The notes: generated by a model not told the origin, from the sequence alone. 64,000 nt of DNA from Albula goreensis (GCA_022829145.1 CM040763.1:1213342-1277341); one strand, 5' to 3'. Numbered from the stretch's first letter, positions 46,840 through 60,733 are shown. Numbers and translations: made by a program.

Positions 46840-47010
46840 AGAGAACATGAGTATGAATGTTCTTGAGAGTGCCTGAGAATGCGTGCATGTATGTATTCGT
46901 GTAGGTGTATGTGTACATGTATGTGTGTGAGAACCTATGTCTGTTTATTCATGTTTGTGTGTGAGAATCTGTGTGTATGTTTTCGTGTGTGCATTTGTCT
47001 GTGCACGTGT
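46711..47010. repeat. TG-rich microsatellite
   Basis: A pure TG run at 46799-46836 within a longer TG-rich, interrupted region. Confidence 0.92.
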
Positions 47011-48559
47011 CTAAGAATGTGAGCATTTGGAAGGGGAGGGGTGTATGTTCTGTATGTGTTTCCCACACAACACGACATACAGGAGTCTCACTAAATGAGG
47101 TTCAGCAAATTCATACCACCACCGCTTCTCAAGCTCAAGGTCAGTGCATTCCCCAAAAACACCACCAGGGGGCTCTGCACATCAGGATTTAGAGTGCGAT
47201 AAATGGCAGTCCCCATACTTCCACCCCCTCCATCCCACAATGCAGAGCGTGCCAGCGTTGGCTCCTTTAACGAGTCCGCCATCTTAATTGTGCCCACCTC
47301 TTTGAAAATGCGTACCATTCCCCATTTCATCTCTCACCAGTTATTCTCTCGACCCCATCCCCGTAAAACATATTCAGCTCTACAGACACAAGGGAAACTG
47401 TCCTGATTGCACATATTTAGCCAAGAAAATTTGTAATCCATTCTTGTGACATAGTATGTATGTGTCATGTTCATTTCTGTATTATGCAATGTACAATTTT
47501 GTCTGTGACCTTCTGTTTATCATTATTGTTTTGTGTGGAATTTTACCACTACTTCCTGCGATAGTTCCTTGTCAGTTTTTAAACCATAGAACCACAAATC
47601 ACACAAACTATCTGACAGCAGATATGACCCAGTGAGAAAAATGCATGGTAAAATGACCTGTGCTGTTATCACCTAAGATTCACATGTATTTACATTGTAA
47701 TTCCTGTGTAAGTACATATTTATCAACCATTAGTTATAATTTCAGTCACTTACATACTGTTTTAGTCACATCTATTTAAGTCTAACCCTCTCGTCAGTGT
47801 TATCAGTGGCTTTATTTTGAAACACCCTTTTCTCCTTTTTCTCATTACATAAATAGGATTCCTGTTTTGCTGTATATCACATCCTGTTGTTGATGTTACA
47901 ATATAATCCAACATCCAAAAATCAACATGTTGGTGAAAGTGTTAGTAATTGTGAAGTCAAGAATTATTGGTAATTTGGCAATAAATCTGCGATGCTTGTT
48001 CCTGCATATTTTAATGAAGGTGTTGTAGCTAACCTGTTCATAAAAATACCGGGGCATGGTGGGGAAGTACTTTTCTACTTGGGCCAACAGTTTTATGAGT
48101 GAAAATGAGAGGTAATTTCAGATGGATTTGGGCTTTTAAGGGGTGAGAACACCAAACAAATTTTTATTTAATTTCTCTGACAAATTTCAACTTTAACTTC
48201 TCTGTCAAATTCTCAGGATTCAGACATGTCTCTTAATGAGTGAAAATGTGCCGTTGGCCATCGCTTATCCTGAAAGATCAGGTTCTGCTGGGCATGAGTG
48301 GACAGGAGTGGAACGTCCTGCTGCCGCAGGGCCGCAGGGGGTGCCGATTTTTGTCATTACTCAGAACTTAATTGGTCAATTAAAATAGTTAATTACACAG
48401 CTATTTCTCCTCACCTGGTCTCTTGGGTCCTGATTTTAATTAGCCGCTGATTTTGAAATGAAAAGAAAACTGGCACAGTCTGTGGCTCTCCCGGACCAGC
48501 AGTGGGGGACTCCCATCTCAAGGCGTGGCCCAGCTCAGGTGAAGGAATCCAAGCAGTGC

Positions 48560-48742
48560 AGCATAACAGTGAAGCAGAACTGGACTCTAGGGGCTGCAGG
48601 TTCAAGTACCACTTTGGAGCACAGCCATTGTAGCCTTGAGTAAGGGGCTTAGCCTAAACTGCATCTGAAAATATCCAGCAGTCTAAATGGATAATATATA
48701 AAGTATATAAGCTGTAAGTTGCTCTGGTCAAGGGCAGCTATA
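48560..48742 (+). mobile_element. V-SINE/HE1-like SINE, plus orientation
   Basis: B-box-like GGTTCAAGTACC, then 'cattgtagccttgagtaagg', 'aaatatccagcagtctaaat' and the tail GTTGCTCTGGTCAAGGGCAG. Head and body are both recognisable. Confidence 0.75.
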
Positions 48743-49847
48743 AGCACAAGGAGGATTTGCAGTGAGAAAGAGGGCGAGACCACTCCTCCTCTTCCTCACA
48801 GAGCAGAGCTGAGTCAAACAATGGCCTTCATTATCCACAATTAAATGTATGGTAGTTGTGAAAAGTGAAATGTGTCTTTACTGTATTAAAAATTCATAAA
48901 GACAACTGAATTTGGTTCATTTTGTGGTTTGTAGTAGGGTACAGAGCGCATCTATTAGAGAAAAAAAAACTGCACAGTTCGGTCATGCAGCAAGTTAATG
49001 ATCCAAAACAGACAAGCATGTCTATCTGCATCAGAATAGATAAAGAACAAAACATTCACATGAAAGAGAGAGAAAGAGAGAGGGCGAGAGAGAGAGATGT
49101 TACAAATGTTACAATATAATTTTTAGGTATTAGTATTGCAAGTGTTGTATACATATTACGATATTATTTTGTTTTATTAGGTTAAGGCCTTTTGATTGGT
49201 TTTGATCTACACTTTAATCTTATGATTTTTAAAAATGATAACTATAACATTTAAATTCAAAGTGCCTTAACAGAGAGGTATACAAAAGAACGATGCAACA
49301 TAAAAATAAGAGTAGTACGCATATAAAATCAATTGAATAGATCAAATAGAAAAGGTGATTACAAGGGTGAAAATCAGGTTAATGCTATCATCTTTGATGG
49401 TAAATTTAATGACCAATTTAGACTTATAAAGCTGGAGAAGAAGAACCCTCAGCTAAAGAAAAAATGTTCAATGGTAGTTTTTGAGAAATGTTATTCATCT
49501 GTATGGTGCTGAAAATCCATTACATTCATAGTTACTGTCCCTCATCCTGTCAGACGGGTTCTGACCGCTCTTCCTGGGAAACAAACTGGAAAAAAAGAGA
49601 CGTTTGGCAAAGTGCTCTCTGTCGTTTCTTCTGAAAATTAGGTCAAAGGCACCAAAAAAAAGGTGAATCTTAGAGTCTGGCACTTTTCTGGCAGGCAGTG
49701 TGGGGGCCCAGTCTGTCTGTGCCTTTCAGCCTCTCGCCCATTCAGACCCCCCCACAACCCCCAACACCCCCCCAAAAAAACAACCCCCAACACCACCCCC
49801 TCAAACACAACCCCCCCAAACACAACTGTGAGCAGTTAAACCTTTAT

Positions 49848-50095
49848 TCTGTGTGTGTGTGTGTGTTTGAGTGTGTGTGTGTGTGTATGTGTGGGTGTGC
49901 GTGAGTATGTGTGTGTGTGTGTGTGCACGTGTGTGAGTGTGTGTGTATGTGTGAGTGTGTGTCTGTTTGTGAATGTGTGTGTGTGAGAGAGAGTGTGTGT
50001 GTGTGTGTGTTTGAGTGTGTGTGAGTGTGTGTATGTGTGAGTGTGCATGAGTATGTGTGTGTGTGTATGTGTGATGTGTGTGTGTGTGTGTGTGA

Positions 50096-50129
<34 letters not shown>

Positions 50130-50212
50130 GAGTGTGTGTATGTGTGAGTGTGCATGAGTATGTGTGTGTGTGTGTGTGAGTGTGTGTGTATGTGTGAGTG
50201 TGTGTGTGTTCA
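49848..50212. repeat. Long TG microsatellite
   Basis: About 365 bases of TG repeats with GA, TA and GC interruptions. The histidine/threonine-rich minus-strand frames here are artefacts. Confidence 0.95.
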
Positions 50213-51442
50213 TTTTTCCAGAGAAGAGCATAAAGTTTGTTTGGTCTTTGAAATTCTGTCTTTTCCTTTTTGTTGGGACTCTGATAAAAATGATACATTA
50301 AAACATTATGGTCGGAGGTCCCTGAATCTATGAAGAGTGCAAACATGGTCATACAACAGTGCCCAAACGTACAAAAACTGACAAGACCAGCTCCAGAATC
50401 ATTACACTACATTACTGCCAATACAGCACATCGCTTAGCCTTTGCTGTTGACCCTCAACTGTTCCCCATATTAGCACTTCTGCTTTGTTTTGGTTATTGT
50501 TGGATCATTAAAAATACACAATGAGAGCACAACGGCGGCCTGTCAGGCCTGGGTATCTCACTGAATGAACCTGATCAGTATTTACATTCAGCATGTTTAC
50601 ATACGGAGGAGGAAACTGGATATTCTCCTTGGTCGTGTTCTCCGTTAGCAGTAGATGGCTGTGTGTGACAGACAGAATTCAGACCTTCTGAGCTGGGCCA
50701 GCTGGGTCAACCTGGAATACAGTCCTTAAGAATACTGTGTCTCTTTTCCCACATTCATGTTTAAAAAACATTTTCATCTTAACAATGAAAAATTACCAGA
50801 ATTCATTATTCAGACAAAATAGTTTCGTTCTCAGTGGTTCATATTCCTTAGAAACAAATTTGTGTAAAAAAAAAACTTTAAACTGGACCTTAAACTGACT
50901 TCAAAATGGACAAGATCCCGTGTTACCACACCAAAAAAAATACAGCATGACATAAAATCTAGTTTCTTTTTTCTCTTGGCTCTGACTAGAGAAACTAAAT
51001 ACTGAAAATCTAATCTATTTAGCATGAGAGGGGGATACTGACAAATCTCTGGCTTTTTTGGTGTTGAAAGTTGAAGCTCATTTATTTTTCATACATTTAT
51101 GCTTGTCCATAATAATACAGAGGCGATATGCTGGGGAGAAGGTTTCTTCTCCTCAGTCAGGCTTGGTTCTCAGGGAGGGCGGCAGTCAAATACAGCAGCG
51201 TTCACATTCACAAGACTTATAATTCTCAGTGAGAAGATGAGATAATCTATGCCTCAGAACCCCATTCATTAAATTGGCTACAATTGTTTATAAAAAAACA
51301 AAACGGCCCGGACTCTATCATCAGCTGACTCACAGTTAAATAAAAAGTGTTTGTTGTTTGGCTGCTCCGTCACAAACGCAGCTTGTTTCGCTGGTTTTAG
51401 TGCTAGCTGAACTTGCCAAAATGCATCTGTGAAAATGAGCGC

Positions 51443-51468
51443 TCTGTCTGTCTGTCTGTCTGTCTGTC
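51443..51468. repeat. (CTGT)n microsatellite
   Basis: Six CTGT repeats. Confidence 0.9.
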
Positions 51469-53299
51469 AGCGGTATACACAGAATCTCTCAGGGGAAAAA
51501 CATTTGCAAAGACGACCTAAAGACATGTTGCGTTTACTACTGATTTATTTATAACGTGTAGCTTAATTAAGGTTGCGACTGATTGCCATCATCAATCAAA
51601 AGACAATGCAGCAATAACAACTGCTTATTCAACAAAGGAAATGGAACAGTTGGTTAGACCCTGTCCGCTATGTTCTCCTGCCCCCGCCCATCAAAAAAAA
51701 AAAAGGACAAGGGCAGTCTCCACTGCTCTCATGTTTTTGTGAGCGATATTTTAAGATGAAAACGGGTGAAGACTTCTGTGACGAACACAGAGCCAAGAAG
51801 AGCTGAATGCCAGCTCTAACTGCAGCATAGACAACGACCACTCAAGGGCTAAAAGTAAAGGTTATAAGATGGAAACAGAATTTCTGCTTTAGTTGTCAAT
51901 AGTCCTGGTTCTGGAGAGCCAGAGACATCTGCTAATTTTTGATTTCATTCCTGATGATCAGCGAGCAGGAAGCCGAATGCGCTGCGTTACCGGTAGAGGA
52001 ACACTGTATTCATCTGTTAGTCACCTCTGAAATAAGCGCTGCACATTGACTTGATTTTTTCATATGACTTTCTGTCTGTTGGAAATTTGTGGTAACTGTC
52101 AAGCCAGCTGCAGGACTCATGGGATAGATCTTACACAGGTTTTATCCTGACTGATGCAATGATAAAAAGACCATGTTGCATTGTGTAATTGGAGAAGTGT
52201 GTATTTGATTTATATTCATAAGCAGCTATAATATTAACCTAATGAACAATTCTACAATTATTCAGCATAACACAACAAGTCCAGGCTTTTATAACAAAGC
52301 CCAATATCTGGTTCCCTTTCTGTCCGAATTGACATTGAAAACCCAGGAATAAAACGGAGGTCCCATGGTCTGCACATTGCCCATTCGAAGCACCCTGACA
52401 GATATAATCACTGGTTTTACTTTGAGGCAAATGCATCATATATTGTTTTTTAGATTGAGATGTTGTGTGCACAGTCATGCCATTGTCAGGGTCAGAATAA
52501 ACACCGTTTACGGGAGCTGGGGAGTTGCCACGGCAACAGACATACCCTGTTTGCTCTTCAGGCCCCAGCTAAACTTCCATTTGCCAATTTCACTTGCTTT
52601 CAGGAAAAAAGGGAAAAAAACAATAAACTAAAACTTAATATTCACACTCACATAAAAAAGAACCAAGAATTTCTTAAAATCTGTAAATTGAGTTTGTCAT
52701 TTTTATTTTCGTCTCGGGAGAGTGAGTACTTTCTTCTTCTTAACAATGTAGAAATTTTCATTAATTTCATCTTGAACAAAACAGGCTGATGCAATGGCAG
52801 GGAAACAGGCTGGCCGGCGCTCCCCCCGCATGCGTCTGCCCATGATGCAGTGCGCCTCTGCCGAGGATGTCTCAGGATGGCGACCGGCTCCCTCGCGCAC
52901 ATTTCGCCATCAGCAGCAGGAACGTTCCGGTCTGGTCTGGTCCAGCACATTTGCTCGAGCAAATGTCCACCATCTTATGAGGCCCAAAGGGGACCACAGA
53001 GGAGACACTGCAATAAAAACATTAACCAGGTCAGATGAAAGAAACCAGGTGAGTCACATTACCTGTAAAACTCAGTTTTGATCAGTATGTGCCGAGTAAT
53101 AGAGCAAAATCCTGCACAACCAGTTCAGAAATATATGAGCCAGCCCCCGAGCTGCTTGGACAGCAGTACATACGACAAACACGAACATCTATTCACTCAA
53201 CTGTTTAAACTGCTAAGCTGCAGACAAAAAAAATAAAAATAATATAAAAATATAAAATAATAATAACAATATAAAAAATCATGAATAATTTTTATAAAA

Positions 53300-53480
53300 T
53301 ATTTACATGCACTCATTAGATGGTCATTTCCAGAGTGACTTACACATTTGATATTTTCAGCATTATTCAGCTGGGTAATTATATTTTCAGCTGGGTAATG
53401 GCAGAAGCCCCGCTCAGGGGTAGAGCAACAGCGCTTTGGGTGGGAGCTGGGCACTAAATCACAGCATTACACTACCTCAC
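53300..53480 (-). mobile_element. Degenerate SINE, reverse orientation
   Basis: 'catttccagagtgacttaca' (complement of the SINE tail) and, on the right, GTGGGAGCTGGGCACTAAAT with CATTACACTACC, a remnant of the tRNA-like head. The middle carries a duplicated ATTTTCAGCTGGGTAAT. Confidence 0.45.
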
Positions 53481-54759
53481 ACATCTTCTCTCATATGGCA
53501 CCTTAGGGTTACCATGCTTGACCAATCAGAAGCTGAGAGCTTTTTTTGGGTGTGGTTAGGGTGGGAATGACTGGCTGAGGAATCACATGGTACCCAGTGT
53601 AGCCGTGATGGCGTTAGCACTCTCAGGATCAGACTGCGCTGATCTCAGAGCGCAACGTGGGCCACAGCCAACAGGGGGCGGCCTCAGCTCTGAGCCCTTC
53701 ATCCCCGACCCGCACATCAGAGGCGCATGCCGTGACTTTTGGTATTAGTCTGCCTGTAAGATTACTGGTGTCCTCAGGTTTCCTAAAGTGGATTTGGTTA
53801 ATTCATTTTACTTACTAATTGCTTTTTTTAACAAAGCAAGAGGAGGTATAAAAAGGCAACAAAAGAAACATAAATCAGGATGAAGCAAGACACCCTGAAG
53901 TGCTTATGACTGGGCCTCGCCCAAGAATCCAAAATCACAGCTAAACTCTGCATATGCCCACATTTATCACAGAGAGAACGTTTCTGGTTCTCAACGGCCA
54001 CTTCAAATTGGAATCCTACCTACACCAGTCAATAGTGATTTTTCATAAGTACCTGCCCATTAGTTTGCAAGAAAAGACCATCCCTAGAGCTCGGTCATGT
54101 CACTGTCAGACTTGAACCCTGTCTTTGCAGAGGATGAATTTACAAATGTCTTGAGGCTGAAATGTCATACACAAATAATGAGTGGGTGAGTGTGAGGTGA
54201 GTCAGGTGAGTGGGAGTTTTCTTTTTCTTTGGACCACTGACATTACACACGACAAACTATAACCTGGAGATGTCTACAGACCTTGGTAGAGATCTCTATT
54301 CATGAGGTGAACCAATGGAAAGTTCCGTTGGTGGAAAGTAACCAATGGGAAGTACTGTCGTTGACCTCACCATTGACATGGAAGCTGTCACTGCTGGAAG
54401 TATTGCATTCAGTGATAAAATAATCACAAGTTATACTGCAGTCTCTGTTGCATTGTATTATCTCGGGAAGTACATTTCAACTGTACAATAATTTTGCACT
54501 GCAGTAAAAAAAGCATTAATTCACTGATGGTTTGTGGTTTGCATATTTTAAACACATCTAATGCAAAAAAGCAAATCAAATAATTTAGAGTGGCCTTGAT
54601 TCTCTGAATCACCTGACATTCACATAAACAAAAAATACAAATGATTAAACATAGTTAAATTGTCTTTGATGTGCAATCAATAAATTATCAGTCTTTTCCC
54701 CCCAAGAACAACAGAAGTCTCGTTTTCTCGTGTGGAGCTGATGACCTGAGCAGGAAGTC

Positions 54760-55035
54760 TCGGGAACTCGATAACCCCCTCGCTCTGTAATCCTCTCCCT
54801 GATCCCGACCTCGCTCGCTCGCGGCACACGCACACGACTGTGTGGCCTACTTCCGCAGCAGCGGCGCGGCTCGGGGAAGAGAGAAAAGGGTGACGTCACA
54901 GACCCCGGACGCGCGCCTCGGTTTCTTTTTAATCTTCCAACCCGCCCGAGTTCAATGGGGGTACGCGTCCTCGCGAGGCCCCCTCCCGCGCCCAGAGCGG
55001 CGCGGCCGATATCGGCGAATATAATTCCATTACAC
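54760..55035. promoter_or_regulatory. CpG-island promoter with CRE and ETS motifs
   Basis: A sharply CpG-rich patch with a perfect cAMP-response element TGACGTCA (54891-54898), an ETS-type ACTTCCG (54849-54855) and GGCGCGGC motifs, inside AT-rich sequence. It has the look of a housekeeping-type, possibly bidirectional, promoter. Which transcript it drives cannot be told; no strong splice donor follows closely on either strand. Confidence 0.5.
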
Positions 55036-58000
55036 ATAATACAACATGAGTGATTGTTTTTGATCGGGCCTTGCACTGAAACGATAAAGCCCGTTTGCTC
55101 GTATGCGGGCTGTGTGGCGACTTATTCTCCCAGTCGAAGACTTGCAGTTATTGAAATATCAGACCGGAGGAGAATGTCTCCACTTTTGTATGCGACCCTT
55201 CGAGTCTGTCCCCAACCCTTTCAGCATGTCGTCATCCCCACTCTGTTGAGACAGAACTCTGGATGCGGCCAGGTTTATTTTCTTTAAAGACTTTCATTCT
55301 GCGGACGTGGACGCCTCGCCTCTCTGCGGGAATCCTGCCATTCGTGCACAGTTTAAAAACAGTAAGCGTGAAATGAAGGCGACAGACAGAAACAGAATTA
55401 GGTGATAATTCTCTTGTGCTCCCCTCTTCTATCTCCCAGGATCTCTGCAATACTTATTATGGTTTGTCTTGCATACCTCGTGTAAACTAACATGTCAGTA
55501 ATTGTGTCAACTTAAAAAAAAATAAATTAGCCTCCTGTTAACTGTAGTCTGATTTCATACAACTTTTGCCATAAATGTTATGTTTTATTAAAAAAGAGCT
55601 AAGTTTGCCACACTGAGATGGGGAAAAATATGTCAAAAACTCTGAGGTTAAAGTATTCAAGTATATCAAGTATTGATACAATAAAGGTTTATGTATATGC
55701 TTTTTAAAGAATGCATTGATTTGATGTCACTCAAAAAATACATACAAATAAAATAAAACAGAAACATTAACACCAGATGAAATAAAACAATTTAGTGTGA
55801 AATATGAAATTAATCTGACCTCATTGGACGCATTAGGAGATGAGTCAATGTAAAAACAAGATGAACGGGGCATTTCAGATAACCCCAGGAAAAAAACACA
55901 CCGCTTCATTTCTGCACTCACCACACCGCTCGCAATGTGGCAGCAGAAGGTCTCCAAAACTCAAAAAAATAAGAAACACTTTATTTATTTATTTATTTAT
56001 TACAAAATCTGTCATGCGTTTTCAGGCCATGGGAAAGTTCAAACATTTACCATTTTTCAGTCTCTGCTCTTTGGAAATGGCACGTTAGGAGAAAAGCTGT
56101 CATGTATTTTTTCTACCTCCAGTGACAGCTGTGCACATCGCCGTCCAAAAACATCCAAAACGAAAGCTTTGAAACTAGGGGAAAAGTTTTGAAAATTAAT
56201 TTTTAGCCTCAAATCATGAAATAAATCAAAATTCTTTTGGGGTGAAGACTGTCAAATGTGCTGCATTAAGATTTACTGCGCTCAGCATGGAACTGGCCAA
56301 ACACGGCCCAAATTACACCTGATTTACTGCTGCTATCTACTAAGGCTGGCTTAATTAAGCCAGGACAGACCTCCTAACACAGCCCTGCAAACATCTCGGC
56401 AGTGAAAGCTTTAGTTAAAAACAAGCCTGGGGCTCAGGGATGTGCCCTCGTTCTCCTTACACAGTTTACTCATTCTTACTTAGCAGCACATGAAATGAGT
56501 ACGGTGTGAGTTCATTTCTGAGCGATATCCCCCTCTGCCCAGACAGGTCTTGTGACTTAGAGAAGAGGGACATAAAGGTGGTCCTGTAAAATTAATTTTT
56601 AACATTATGCTACAGCATTACAGTGAGTATTTATTAGACACTCCCACTCTGCTTATTTATCACATCACTAATGCATGAATAAGAGTGTGTTTTGAGAAAT
56701 CTGACTTTCAGGTATTCAGGACAGTGTAGAACACTTGTGAACAAACCCTGTACACTTTATACACTTGTAAAAACTACTAACATGCATATATGTTCTTGTA
56801 ACTTGTCATATTATGTTCAATAATGAACTGTTTGATTGTGTGTGATATACATATTTTTTTAAATTCAGCAATACACATTAGTTTTACAATGAAGAGTATA
56901 ATTCTTTCACAGCATGATCAGTGGACATTAAACCAGGTTCAGATTAATTAAATGTGTTACAGGAACACACTGGTGTTCATCAGAAGGTTTTATCAATGAA
57001 TCTTATCTGCTGTGGCAGCAATAAAAGTAGAGCAAGACAGTCTGTGCATACATTCATCTTTACAAGTGCATATTATATTTAATGAGAATAATAGTATGAA
57101 TAGCAAACTTGCTACTGCCCATGCTACAGTTCCATATTTCATTTATGTCAATTTATATTTACAACTATAGTATGAGACGGATTAAATAATGCACTGTCGC
57201 ATTTTGCGGATTTAAAGGTGGTTCTATCCTGTAAGCATTTTCTATTACAAGGAGTGAAATGAGATAAACTGTACTGACCGTCACACCACTGCAAATAATA
57301 ACCATGATACGGCTGATCCACTGAACCGTATCTGTAAAACAAGAGCTGAACACGAAAGCTAATTAGAGCAAGTCCGGGCAAGAAAGGGCCTGAATCGCCT
57401 TGCAGTTCCGAGCTTATCAGCAAGAAAACGACCCCAGCGACCGCGGACACGTGCTGTGATATTCACGCAGCGCCAGGGGAGAGCGGGCAGGTAAACAACA
57501 GGTGCAGACGCGCACAATCTGCTCAAGATTCGGAGTGCGTGTGTCTGCTATGCAAGGCGTTCGTTGCCATGCACCAAACGTTGCAAACAAAGGCTTATTT
57601 ATTCACGCACAACCGTTATTATAAAACATTCTGCCGTGGACAGGCTCGTCCTTGATACACTTCAGCGAATGGCGTCTTCTTCCAAAACATTGAAAATATG
57701 CCTCTTGGCGAACTCGCGAGAATGACACTTTCGCCTGAATCTACAAATGAACCGTGCAAACCACGCAGTAATCACGGTTTTATAATATCGACTTATTTGA
57801 TGTGTTTCTTCTTGGAAACTGGCTCGAATATGGTTTATTTTCATCACAGAAATGAGTGCGGTTTGTTTTCCTGTAGCCTAGCGTTCACCGATGTCGACAT
57901 GTTTTGTTGTGAAATAAAATAAAGTAGCGTACGCAAGTCGAGGATAAATATCTAAATAGAAAAAGAAACTAAAAAAAAACGAACCCCATACAGGAATAGC

Positions 58001-58235
58001 TTTAGAATAGTTTTATTTTATTAATTACAACGGCTGTCATGATTGCAACAAAACATTATCTGAAAGACAGATCTGTATTTACAGAGGAATTTGGTGTTAA
58101 TTATAATTTCCATCTTCGACTCCGGTAATATTTTGTGGCAAACTGCCGTTCTGCGTTGGTTCGCATTAGCTAGGTAGCTCAGACTGGCTCTCGTATTTGG
58201 ATGGTCTCGCTCGAATCGCTGTTCACCTTAAATGA
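55036..58235. other. Non-coding region between promoter-like patches
   Basis: Mostly AT-rich, with a TTTA repeat at 55980-56002. The stretch 57330-57560 is CpG-containing with CACGTG (57449-57454) and reads like a conserved regulatory element. No exon recognised. Confidence 0.45.
55980..56002. repeat. (TTTA)n microsatellite
   Basis: Five TTTA repeats. Confidence 0.9.
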
Positions 58236-58239
58236 ACTT

Positions 58240-58732
58240 TTATAATCGTCCCCAGGAACAGCGAGCATACCGTCGTCTAGTGGGTAAAGCCGTGGCTGAT
58301 GTGGCGATAGATGAAAAGCTATTCTTAGGAATTAAAAAAAAAAACCCAACCTCCAGATTGAGTGACTCTCGTCGTTGGTAGATGTCAGTTCCCAGAACGG
58401 CCGGGGTTGATCGGTTCACAGTCCGCCCGCTCTGGGGGAGTGGGGACGGCACAAATATCTGCCTTTTCTCACGCGCAGCTTTGTCGCGAGCTGCTCTCCG
58501 CCAGCCGGAGTAACCGAGAACACAACAACCGAGGGCGAAGAATGACATTTCTGCGCCACCCGAAGATCGGGGCGGATACCGACTTCAACTTAAACTTGGA
58601 AACAGTTAGTTTATCAACATGGAATTCAAACTGGAGTTACACTTTTACGTCCGTGTTATCTATCCGGTTTGCGTGTTTACAAAGCAAAAAAAATGTTGAG
58701 AGTTTTCTGGAGCTACGCAGACAAGCTTTTAC
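58240..58732 (+). ncRNA. Candidate promoter and first exon of an unidentified plus-strand transcript
   Basis: A CpG-rich patch (58240-58560) is followed by sequence ending in a strong donor TTTTAC|GTAAGT at 58732/58733. A short frame from 58693 reads MLRVFWSYADKLL and leaves in phase 1. The transcription start is not known, so the left limit is approximate. In mammals WNT7B lies in this direction from PPARA, but the known WNT7B start sequence is absent. Confidence 0.4.
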
Positions 58733-60053
58733 GTAAGTTTCTTGTTGGGCTTTATTTAGTTGGTAGCCTATTGAAATTACTCGCGAATGGTTCTCTTTCT
58801 TGTATTTTAAATTGACATTTCATGCAGCCTGAGTTCAGTACAATACCCTTCTCCTGTCAATAACACAATAATCACTTATTAATGTGAGTACGGCCATGCA
58901 AAGTATTTTCAGACTGCTGGAAATGACCGAGCTTGCTGTTCTTTGCTTCATACGGGTTTAGGCTCATTTGCTTCGTTATTTTACAGAAGCCTATAATGTT
59001 GTATTTGCAAACTTAAATGTTCCTAAGTGTGAAGGAAATGACCTTCAGAATTTCAGCGACGAAGTCACATTTTATAGCAAGCAACATGTTCATTGTGATG
59101 TTTTGTTTGCATTTCGTGGGAAACGATCATTACACATTTTATTTGTTATCATCAGCACGATGGTTATATTGGGGATATTAATGCAAACATTAATTTATTT
59201 TTGTTTCCACTAGGCTTTGGCATGTCGTAAAATATTGCTAATGCCGCCTGCAGACTCTCTCTTATATATGAGAGCCTTAATGTGCCGTAGTTCTTTTGTG
59301 TCCTCAGTAATTATATTTTCAGATTAAAAGACTGAGATAACTGAAAAAAGTGAAGCGGTGTCATCATTTTGCTCCTCATACAGCTAACATATTAAAATGG
59401 ACTCTGCTTTTCAAACCACGCACTTCAATTCTCGACTGTCAGAAATTTTGATTTCATTCGATGTGTGTTTTTCCCCCACAGTATTTTCTTAGTGGCCTCA
59501 AGTATTTCACTAAAAAGTAAAGCGATAGGCGAGATAACAGTTGTGATTTTTTTTTTCGCAAAATAGGCCGACCCACTTAATATCCGTGTTCAAAGGCGCA
59601 TGTAAAACGGCTTTCAGGCGGCTCGGCAGGACGTTGCTTAGCGGAAGGAAGATTATTGACAGTAAATAAAGAACAAGAGGTTTATGTATGATCTTAAGTT
59701 TTCTGATATAGTACAGGATTATTCAAACTTTTAATTATTGGCGCAGAAACAATCCAGATGCCTCCGGACATACACCGTACTCATCTGCTGCTAGCATGCT
59801 TTTAAATCAGTGTCCACTGGAACGCTAAAAATGTAGTTATATTTCCATCTACCATTTTGATTATTAGCTAAAATGTTTTAATTGCACAGAAGTGTATACG
59901 CTATATTTTACACTTATTCATTTCGTAGTTTTGTCTTTCTTAATAAGCCTATGTAAGCGAACGTCATGAAAACGAAATGGACCTTGAAAAAAATGTAAAC
60001 ATCTTGTTTATGGAGCTCAGTGTTACTGATGAGCGGTTTTTTGTGTGCTTCAG

Positions 60054-60141
60054 AAATGCCTGCCTTAAACAGAATTGCATTGCTGGAGGCAATAACCAGA
60101 AACTGATGCTGAAGCAGCAAACCCTCCCAACTTAAGAACAG
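60054..60141 (+). ncRNA. Candidate internal exon of the plus-strand transcript
   Basis: A good branch site TACTGAT (60024-60030), a TTTTTTGTGTGCTTCAG acceptor ending 60053 and a near-perfect donor AACAG|GTAAGT (60142) enclose 88 bases. In the phase left by the exon at 58732 it reads QMPALNRIALLEAITRN and then stops, so the spliced RNA would be non-coding or carry only a short frame. Confidence 0.45.
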
Positions 60142-60733
60142 GTAAGTTAGGTTTAATGAAATGTCTGGCTGTCCAGCTAGAGATAGAAAAATAACTTTTA
60201 AAAATCCTAAAAATTCTCATATTGTTGCAACTGGTAAAAACAAGAGGAACATTTGATGAATACAACATTTTTATATATCAGGAACCTGTTATATTTTTGC
60301 ACAGTATATAAACACACGCAGACATACACACACTATAACATGTAATTTCTCTTTCTTGTTTTTGAGAGCAGATGTGCATGTTATATAATACGCATAACAA
60401 ACACATAATATACATTGCAAATAATACGCCTGTAAATGACTGTGTGGCTGACGAGAGTCCAGTCTTTATGCACTCTGTCATAGTCAGTTTAATTACCTGC
60501 AGTAAAACGCTCACACCCGTCTGATCTGTCAAACTTTGCCCTTAGGAATATAATGATTTCATAATTTAAACTGATTATTATTATTATGATTATTACTAAA
60601 TGTACACTATCATTTTTTTGAGACAGTATATCTGTCTACAACAGCAGCTATGGTTAATGCATTGGAGCCGGCTATCTCATTACAGCCATGATATAGGCAC
60701 TGTACCTGTCAGGTTCTTTGATAGTTCTGCTTT

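Larger units (their letters stand above)
45546..54760. other. AT-rich non-coding region
   Basis: Holds TG microsatellites (46.7-47.0 and 49.85-50.2 kb), a SINE at 48560-48742, a degenerate SINE near 53300-53480, a CTGT repeat at 51443-51468, a C/A-rich stretch at 49745-49830 and a GA stretch at 49063-49098. Apart from these I see nothing that can be named. No exon was recognised. Confidence 0.5.

Noticed and set aside
49801-50352. Histidine/threonine-rich frame of 183 residues
   Set aside because: CA-repeat translation.
54645-55076. 143-residue minus-strand frame over the CpG island
   Set aside because: Arginine-rich composition typical of GC-rich 5' sequence; no homology recognised.
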